From the NCBI GenBank assembly GCA_900769115.1, contig CAAGFJ010000069.1, forward strand, positions 1 through 29,174: a stretch of DNA of 29,174 nucleotides, given 5' to 3'. The first letter of the stretch is position 1. Each line of letters starts with the position of its first letter. A model generated the notes under the pieces. That model saw only the letters and a program-made list of their open reading frames with translations. It searched no databases and was not told the origin of the DNA. The stretch comes from Lachnospiraceae bacterium. Lineage in GTDB: Bacteria; Bacillota; Clostridia; Lachnospirales; Lachnospiraceae. This document shows positions 25,117 through 29,174 of the stretch, one piece after another. A program made the translations under genes and the position numbers.

Positions 25117-25188
25117 TGTACCCGGCGGGAATCGAACCCACAACGATTCTTTAGGAGAGAATTGTTATATCCATTTAACTACGGGTAC
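25117..25188 (-). tRNA. tRNA-Arg (anticodon CCU)
   Basis: On the minus strand the acceptor GTACCCG/CGGGTAC (25118-25124 with 25182-25188) closes a standard cloverleaf. The D arm has GTT/AAC. The anticodon stem ATTCT/AGAAT holds loop CTCCTAA, giving anticodon CCT that reads AGG. The T arm is GTGGG/CCCGC with TTCGATT. The discriminator is A and CCA is not encoded. It sits 8 bp after the DUF3881-like stop and 38 bp before the next gene, with no room for its own promoter upstream. Confidence 0.97.
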
Positions 25189-25196
25189 GGATGTTA

Positions 25197-26084
25197 CTAG
25201 GAAGAAAATGATACAGTTCCCTGTAACCAGATGATTCCTTTGAATCTTCTGCCAACTTGAGGTTCGCCTTCTAAGTCCAAAGAATTGATTGCAACCTGTA
25301 ATATAACATCATTGCATAGTATAGATAGATTATACACTATTTCGTCGGAAAATTCATTAGTAATTTGTTGAATTTTGCGGATAATTCCTAAAATAGCATA
25401 TTGCTCATTATCAATTCCATACGGCATGAAATATGTTTCTACAACTGTGTATAAATCCTCATCTTTAATTCGCTTGACAACAAGAGAATAGGTATCCATA
25501 TCATCTAGTGTCAGATTCTCTAAGGCATCCATATCTCCTGATTTTGCCTTTGCAATCAGGTTCTTTCGTTCTTTATTACTGATTGGTTGTTTTTCATAAG
25601 GATATGACATAGAATCCAAATGTACACCACACAAGATTCTGCCGTGAATGGACAGAGCACCTAATTTGACACGGGTCGGAATCTGGTAATAGTTATTAGA
25701 CCAGGTACTTTTGACATAATCAGTAATATTCTGTAAGGCATAAATAAGTGTAATGCCTAAGTTATAATCATCAGAAATTCCGGAATAAGCTTCTTTGTCT
25801 GAATGTGCTTCAATCTGAATATCATTTTGCTGAATGCTGGTTTGTCCTAAACAATATGGAAAAATGTGATCTACGGTTAATGTGTCGTGAGAGTCTCGCT
25901 CTACAATCATACTAATACCAATGCCATTGCCAATCTGTCTTCCAATCTGAATCAATGTGATATCGGATGCAATATCAATCTCCTGCCAGCTTGTATAATC
26001 TTTTAGTATGGTGTTTGTTAATGTATTCTCCTCTATCTTGTTCTTCAGTTTGCTAAATCCAATTGCCCTTAAATATTGATGCAT
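25197..26084 (-). CDS. DUF3881-like cytosolic protein, function unknown
   Basis: 295 residues, no signal peptide or membrane segment. It starts MHQYLRAIGFSKL and contains ITLIQIGRQIGNGIGISMIV, VDHIFPYCLGQ and YFMPYGIDNEQYAILGII. This resembles a conserved Lachnospiraceae protein that I remember as DUF3881. The family name is from memory and needs a profile search. AGGAG lies 8 nt before the ATG and right after the stop of the DUF4446-like gene, with a 12-bp gap, so the two are probably translated together. tRNA-Arg begins 8 bp after its stop. No catalytic motif is apparent. Confidence 0.65.
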   Translation of the reverse strand: MHQYLRAIGFSKLKNKIEENTLTNTILKDYTSWQEIDIASDITLIQIGRQIGNGIGISMIVERDSHDTLTVDHIFPYCLGQTSIQQNDIQIEAHSDKEAYSGISDDYNLGITLIYALQNITDYVKSTWSNNYYQIPTRVKLGALSIHGRILCGVHLDSMSYPYEKQPISNKERKNLIAKAKSGDMDALENLTLDDMDTYSLVVKRIKDEDLYTVVETYFMPYGIDNEQYAILGIIRKIQQITNEFSDEIVYNLSILCNDVILQVAINSLDLEGEPQVGRRFKGIIWLQGTVSFSS

Positions 26085-26096
26085 CTGATACTCCTG

Positions 26097-26648
26097 TTAA
26101 TATCCAATCTCTGGTTTTCTTTCTTCTCGTTCTTTGGCAGCCTCTTTGGCTCCGTCTTTTCCCATTGCAACATTTAATGCAAGACGTTCCTCTTCCGATA
26201 AAATATAGTAAGATTCTTCATTGGTCACTTCCTTACAGTAGGTGAAACATCCCTCTCTGCTGTGCATGGAGGTAAGGATGATACCATCATGATTCTCTGT
26301 AAGAAGAGCGAGAGAGAAGCTTAACTTACCGGACATTTCCTTGAATGCGTCATACTTGACTAATCCAATCTTGCAAAATGTGGTTAAGAACTTGTCATTG
26401 ACCATATCAATCTCTTTATTTTGTTTTTTTTCATTCTTGACTACCTGTTTCATTTCAGAAAAACGTTTTACAAGAACTTGTTCAAAATTAGCAGCGTCCC
26501 GTCCGGATGTAAATTTATTCAGACGTTTTGTTAGTTTGTTGCATTTAGAGATAATAGTTATGATCCAGATAAATTGCAGAATTACAATTACAAATAATAT
26601 GATGACTGCTATGTCTGTACTTATTCCAATTGAATCAAATATATTCAT
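26097..26648 (-). CDS. DUF4446-like membrane-anchored protein, function unknown
   Basis: 183 residues. A single N-terminal membrane helix (about residues 12-34, IAVIILFVIVILQFIWIITI) is followed by a Lys/Arg-rich cytoplasmic linker and a compact domain. The domain contains IGLVKYDAFKEMSGKLSFSL and ALLTENHDGIILTSMHSREG. This pattern matches the DUF4446 family, commonly found next to parB in Clostridia (recalled, not searched). The position just after parB fits a role linked to chromosome segregation or the cell envelope, but that is inference. AGGGGAA-type sites lie upstream of the ATG. Confidence 0.75.
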   Translation of the reverse strand: MNIFDSIGISTDIAVIILFVIVILQFIWIITIISKCNKLTKRLNKFTSGRDAANFEQVLVKRFSEMKQVVKNEKKQNKEIDMVNDKFLTTFCKIGLVKYDAFKEMSGKLSFSLALLTENHDGIILTSMHSREGCFTYCKEVTNEESYYILSEEERLALNVAMGKDGAKEAAKEREERKPEIGY

Positions 26649-26732
26649 TCTCTTTTCCCCTGTTTCTTCCGATAATAATATAGTAATATTTGAATAATCT
26701 TTTGTTAATAGCTAATTATATCAAGTGCTATA

Positions 26733-26770
26733 ATATATTAAAAATTAACTGTGGTTAATTTTTAATATAT
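26733..26770. other. 17-bp AT-rich perfect hairpin between parB and the DUF4446-like gene
   Basis: Arms 26733-26749 and 26754-26770 are perfectly complementary (ending TTAAC / GTTAA) with a 4-nt TGTG loop. It lies in a 230-bp, very AT-rich gap. It is about 110 bp past the parB stop and 85 bp before the next start, with no clear U-tract, so it is not an ordinary terminator. A protein-binding palindrome or mRNA stabiliser is also possible. Nothing else clear is seen in this gap. Confidence 0.75.
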
Positions 26771-26878
26771 ATTCTAAGAATTATTTAATGAGTTTATTAT
26801 TATTCTGTTATTTTTATTCTACAAATCTTATATTATTATTTTATTCTGTTCTGTATAATAATCAGATTATATCATTCT

Positions 26879-27820
26879 CTAAGATTGAATGGAATAGATC
26901 ATCTCCATAATGTGTTCTAATTCATCCTTTGAAAAATATTCAATCTCAATCTTGCCCTTATCATTATTCTTGGCTTTAATCGTTGTCTTAGCACCAAGCT
27001 TGTATTTGAATTTCTCTTCAATATCACGGTAAAGGAATGATAGATCTTCTACGGTTGTAGCAGCAGGATTCTCTGTCTTTGGATTAGCAAGATCATTTAA
27101 TAATTTCTTTACCAGCTTTTCTGTTTCACGAACAGAAAGACGTTCATCAAATACTTTACAAGCTGTCTCATATTGTAATTCTGCATCTTCAATTGGAAGC
27201 AATGCTCTGGCATGACCGTTAGATAATTTCTCATCAATTACCATTTCCTGGACAGGCTTAGCTAATTTGAGTAATCGAAGAATATTCGTAATGGCACTTC
27301 GGCTCTTAGATACCCGTTCTGCGATATCATCCTGTTTCATGTGAAACTCTTCAATTAACTTCTGATAAGCCTGTGCTTCTTCAATTGGATTCAGGTCTTC
27401 TCTCTGAATGTTCTCGATTAATCCAATCTCCAAAATCTCCTGATCGGTATAATCCTTTACAACAACCGGAACCTCTTTCAATCCGGCTTTCATGGATGCT
27501 CTCCAACGGCGTTCACCGGAAACAAGGAGATAGTAGTTATCCCGTTTGGTAACAATCAATGGTTCAATGACACCATGTTGTGTGATGGAATCTGCTAATT
27601 CCTGTAAGGCATCTTCGTTAAATTGTTTTCTTGGCTGATCTTTATTAATCTCAATATCTTTAATCTTCAAGGTCATCTCTGTTGGAACTTCTTTAATGAC
27701 TTCCTTGATTACTTCTTTTGTTTCTATATTCTGTGATTTACCAGTTGTTTTTCTTCTTGCCTGTGTTGTATTTACACCTAACATGGTGTCTAGTCCATTA
27801 CCTAATCCCTTTTTTGGCAT
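26879..27820 (-). CDS. parB: Chromosome-partitioning protein ParB (Spo0J)
   Basis: A 313-residue CTP-dependent DNA clamp that loads at parS, spreads, and recruits condensin to segregate origins. The N-terminal tail KKGLGNGLDTMLG can stimulate ParA. The ParB/Srx nucleotide-binding part has VSGERRWRA (the GERR CTP motif) and ENIQREDLNPIEEAQAYQ. The helix-turn-helix is QDDIAERVSKSRSAITNILR. The C-terminal dimer domain is at ~250-313. AGGAGG lies before the ATG. It is 318 bp from parA instead of overlapping it, and both point towards the origin. Confidence 0.97.
   Translation of the reverse strand: MPKKGLGNGLDTMLGVNTTQARRKTTGKSQNIETKEVIKEVIKEVPTEMTLKIKDIEINKDQPRKQFNEDALQELADSITQHGVIEPLIVTKRDNYYLLVSGERRWRASMKAGLKEVPVVVKDYTDQEILEIGLIENIQREDLNPIEEAQAYQKLIEEFHMKQDDIAERVSKSRSAITNILRLLKLAKPVQEMVIDEKLSNGHARALLPIEDAELQYETACKVFDERLSVRETEKLVKKLLNDLANPKTENPAATTVEDLSFLYRDIEEKFKYKLGAKTTIKAKNNDKGKIEIEYFSKDELEHIMEMIYSIQS
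27333..27348. promoter_or_regulatory. Degenerate parS site inside parB
   Basis: TGTTTCATGTGAAACT differs from the parS consensus TGTTTCACGTGAAACA at 2 of 16 positions. B. subtilis also carries a parS within its parB gene (spo0J), so the location supports function. It encodes part of the helix-turn-helix region on the minus strand. Confidence 0.6.
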
Positions 27821-27864
27821 TGCCTGTATTCCTCCTGTATTATTCTGTTCTTATATAAAATGAG

Positions 27865-27892
27865 AATATAATATTCTATTGAAATGTGTCAA
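27865..27892 (-). promoter_or_regulatory. Candidate parB-proximal promoter
   Basis: On the minus strand, TTGACA (complement 27887-27892) is separated by 16 bp from TATATT (complement 27865-27870). The start would be about 35-40 nt before the parB ATG. The perfect -35 makes it a good candidate. A second promoter candidate lies at 27952-27980. Confidence 0.6.
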
Positions 27893-27951
27893 TAGTATAG
27901 TTGTTCGTGTAATATAAAAAGCTTATTTGTAATAGTAAAATAATTTGTCTT

Positions 27952-27980
27952 ATTATAGCACAGAAATAGAATGTTTCACG
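27952..27980 (-). promoter_or_regulatory. Extended -10 promoter adjoining parS, upstream of parB
   Basis: On the minus strand, an extended -10 TGCTATAAT (complement 27952-27960) lies directly against the parS palindrome. The -35 position for 17-bp spacing falls at complement 27975-27980, inside the parS core. ParB bound there should block polymerase, so ParB may repress its own gene. Inferred from position only. Confidence 0.5.
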
Positions 27981-27997
27981 TGAAACATTCTATTTCT
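27962..27997. promoter_or_regulatory. parS centromere site within a 36-bp perfect palindrome
   Basis: The 16-bp consensus TGTTTCACGTGAAACA occupies 27972-27987 with no mismatch. The flanks extend the dyad perfectly to 36 bp (27962-27997, AGAAATAGAA outside each arm). ParB binds the core and spreads from it. It lies in the parA-parB gap, about 12 kb from the DnaA boxes, within the origin-proximal range where parS sites concentrate. Confidence 0.95.
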
Positions 27998-28100
27998 ATT
28001 ATAATCTATAACCTGTTATATACGAATTACATAAAATGGTTCACTACTTAGAATATGTAATGCGGTTTAACTTATTAGTAAATATATGTTATTCAAAATA

Positions 28101-28120
28101 ATGTATTGTATCTAATACAT
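28101..28120 (-). terminator. Weak hairpin after parA
   Basis: ATGTATT (28101-28107) pairs with AATACAT (28114-28120) over 6 nt. On the minus strand it is followed by a TATTTTG segment. It lies 18 bp after the parA stop. The AT-only stem and poor U-tract suggest partial termination, leaving parB partly cotranscribed. Confidence 0.35.
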
Positions 28121-28138
28121 AGATAAGTTGTATAACCA

Positions 28139-28906
28139 CTATACATAGATATTCGTAATAACTTCATCCGCTAACATACGATATGCTTCTGCACCAGCAG
28201 AACGGGAATCATATGATGTGATTGGAAGTCCATGACTTGGTGCTTCTGCCAGACGGACATTTCTTGGAATGATTGTCTTATATACATTCTGGTTGAGATT
28301 CTCTTTGACATTTTCTACAACCTGTAAAGAAAGATTCGTTCGAGAATCATACATTGTGAAGACAACTCCCTCAATCTTCAGATCTTTATTCAACTTCTGC
28401 TGAATCAATTCAATCGTATAGATCAACTGTGATAATCCGTCCAAAGCAAAAAACTCACATTGAATAGGAACCAATACTGTATTGGCAGCGGTCATGGAAT
28501 TGATCGTCAGCATACCTAATGCAGGTGGACAGTCAATAATCACATAATCGAACTTATCCTGGATCTTACGAAGCTGATTCTTAATAATGTATTGCATATC
28601 CGGCTCTCCAATGAATTCAACTTCTGCACCAGCAAGGTAACGATTCGATGGAAGAATATTTAGTCCCGGAATTACATTGATCAACATGGCTTCACCAATA
28701 TTACAATTATCACACATAACATCATATATGGTGTATTCCAATTCATCTTTGTTAATTCCAAAGCCAGTAGTCAAATGTCCCTGTGGGTCCATGTCGACTG
28801 CTAAAGTCTTGAATCCTTTCTCTGCAAGGCATGCAGCTAGATTGATCGAAGTAGTGGTCTTACCAACTCCACCTTTCTGATTCGCAACTGCTATAATTCT
28901 TCCCAT
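28139..28906 (-). CDS. parA: Chromosome-partitioning ATPase ParA (Soj)
   Basis: A 255-residue deviant-Walker ATPase. It starts MGRIIAVANQKGGVGKTTTS, with the deviant Walker A KGGVGKTT at 11-18. It also has VDMDPQGHLTTGFG and the Walker B-like FDYVIIDCPPALG. As in Soj it dimerises with ATP, binds DNA non-specifically and can regulate DnaA. The start at 28906 is preferred (AAAGGA 9 nt upstream). The frame extends to 28927 with MSKGSIQ, which lacks a good site. It lies head-on to replication, opposite to its usual direction after rsmG, and is 318 bp from parB. Confidence 0.97.
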   Translation of the reverse strand: MGRIIAVANQKGGVGKTTTSINLAACLAEKGFKTLAVDMDPQGHLTTGFGINKDELEYTIYDVMCDNCNIGEAMLINVIPGLNILPSNRYLAGAEVEFIGEPDMQYIIKNQLRKIQDKFDYVIIDCPPALGMLTINSMTAANTVLVPIQCEFFALDGLSQLIYTIELIQQKLNKDLKIEGVVFTMYDSRTNLSLQVVENVKENLNQNVYKTIIPRNVRLAEAPSHGLPITSYDSRSAGAEAYRMLADEVITNIYV

Positions 28907-28952
28907 TTGTATACTTCCTTTACTCATTAAAATTCATTTACGCTCGGTGAAT

Positions 28953-28981
28953 ATTGTAACACAAATTGATCGAATAGGAAA
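28953..28981 (-). promoter_or_regulatory. Candidate parA promoter
   Basis: On the minus strand, an extended -10 TGTTACAAT (complement 28953-28961) lies 17 bp from a weak -35 TTTCCT (complement 28976-28981). The start would be near 28946, about 40 nt before the parA ATG. Confidence 0.55.
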
Positions 28982-29009
28982 GACGACATCTAGTAAAATG
29001 AATTTGGAA

Positions 29010-29174
29010 CAACCACTAATTGTAGATACTCACACCCTTGCACAGCGTAAGTGAGGATGGACGCGCATGTTGAAGGTTGTGAACCCGGCTTTTGGGTGGT
29101 GTCATGTTGCCGCAGGCACATTCGCATTACGACTCGCACGCAGCAGACACTAATACTCCTTATAATAAGCGAAC
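29010..29174. other. GC-rich, structured, non-coding block at the window edge
   Basis: Distinctly more GC-rich than the surroundings, with several short hairpins: CTCAC/GTGAG around 29028-29054, CCCGGCTTTTGGG at 29084-29096, and TGCC/GGCA with a GCA loop at 29107-29117. It has no convincing open frame or gene start. The composition is like a stable RNA, but I could not match it to 5S, 23S, tmRNA, SRP RNA, RNase P RNA or a tRNA. On the minus strand GTGCGAG (complement 29133-29139) recalls the GTGYG 5' end of group II introns, which is weak. It continues beyond the window, so its strand and type are open. Confidence 0.4.

Noticed and set aside
29084..29110. T-box antiterminator (TGGGTGG motif)
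   Set aside because: Only GGGTGG is shared with the T-box consensus. The following ACCGCG part is absent (TGTCATG instead) and no stem I features or downstream aminoacyl-tRNA synthetase gene are visible.

Overview
This window is the replication-origin region of a low-GC Gram-positive anaerobe, most likely a member of the Lachnospiraceae (Clostridia). The evidence is the 5' part of a 16S rRNA with a Clostridium-cluster-XIVa-like V1-V2 region, the two-subunit oxygen-sensitive class I fumarase, the 44-residue L34 protein, the Bacillota-style origin and the AT-rich coding sequence. I do not assign a genus.

Left part (1-7100): the 5' end of an rRNA operon and a tRNA-Ser(GCU), both on the minus strand with strong promoters. 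Next come three exported proteins of unknown function (PPC-like and fibronectin-III-like), each followed by a hairpin terminator. A tight HAD phosphatase - fumarase alpha - fumarase beta unit follows. A 143-bp nested inverted repeat that codes for nothing lies between the HAD gene and gyrA.

Origin (7100-16400): the classic dnaA-dnaN-yaaA(S4)-recF-gyrB-gyrA run is on the minus strand. DnaA boxes cluster on both sides of dnaA, at 15917-16026 and 14303-14427. A DnaA-trio-like repeat next to a G-run and an AT-rich stretch lies just upstream of dnaN, so oriC looks bipartite as in Bacillus subtilis, with unwinding on the dnaN side.

Right part (16186-23471): rpmH-rnpA-yidD-yidC-jag and then mnmE-mnmG-rsmG are on the plus strand, diverging from dnaA. 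They cover ribosome and RNase P parts, membrane protein insertion, envelope RNA-binding control, tRNA wobble-uridine modification and 16S methylation. A 16-bp-arm bidirectional terminator closes this arm.

Far right (23530-28906): a head-on block on the minus strand reads parA, then a gap with a perfect parS inside a 36-bp palindrome, parB (with a second, degenerate parS inside it), a DUF4446-like gene, a DUF3881-like gene, a tRNA-Arg(CCU) embedded in the run, a membrane/coiled-coil protein and a DEDDh exonuclease with a Cys-rich tail. No noc gene is seen. The last 165 bases are a GC-rich, structured, unidentified block.

Most of the window is conserved housekeeping. I did not find a new defence or metabolic system. 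The less-explained parts are the 143-bp inverted repeat, the parS/promoter overlap, the right-edge GC-rich block, the nested inverted repeats in oriC and the three exported proteins.
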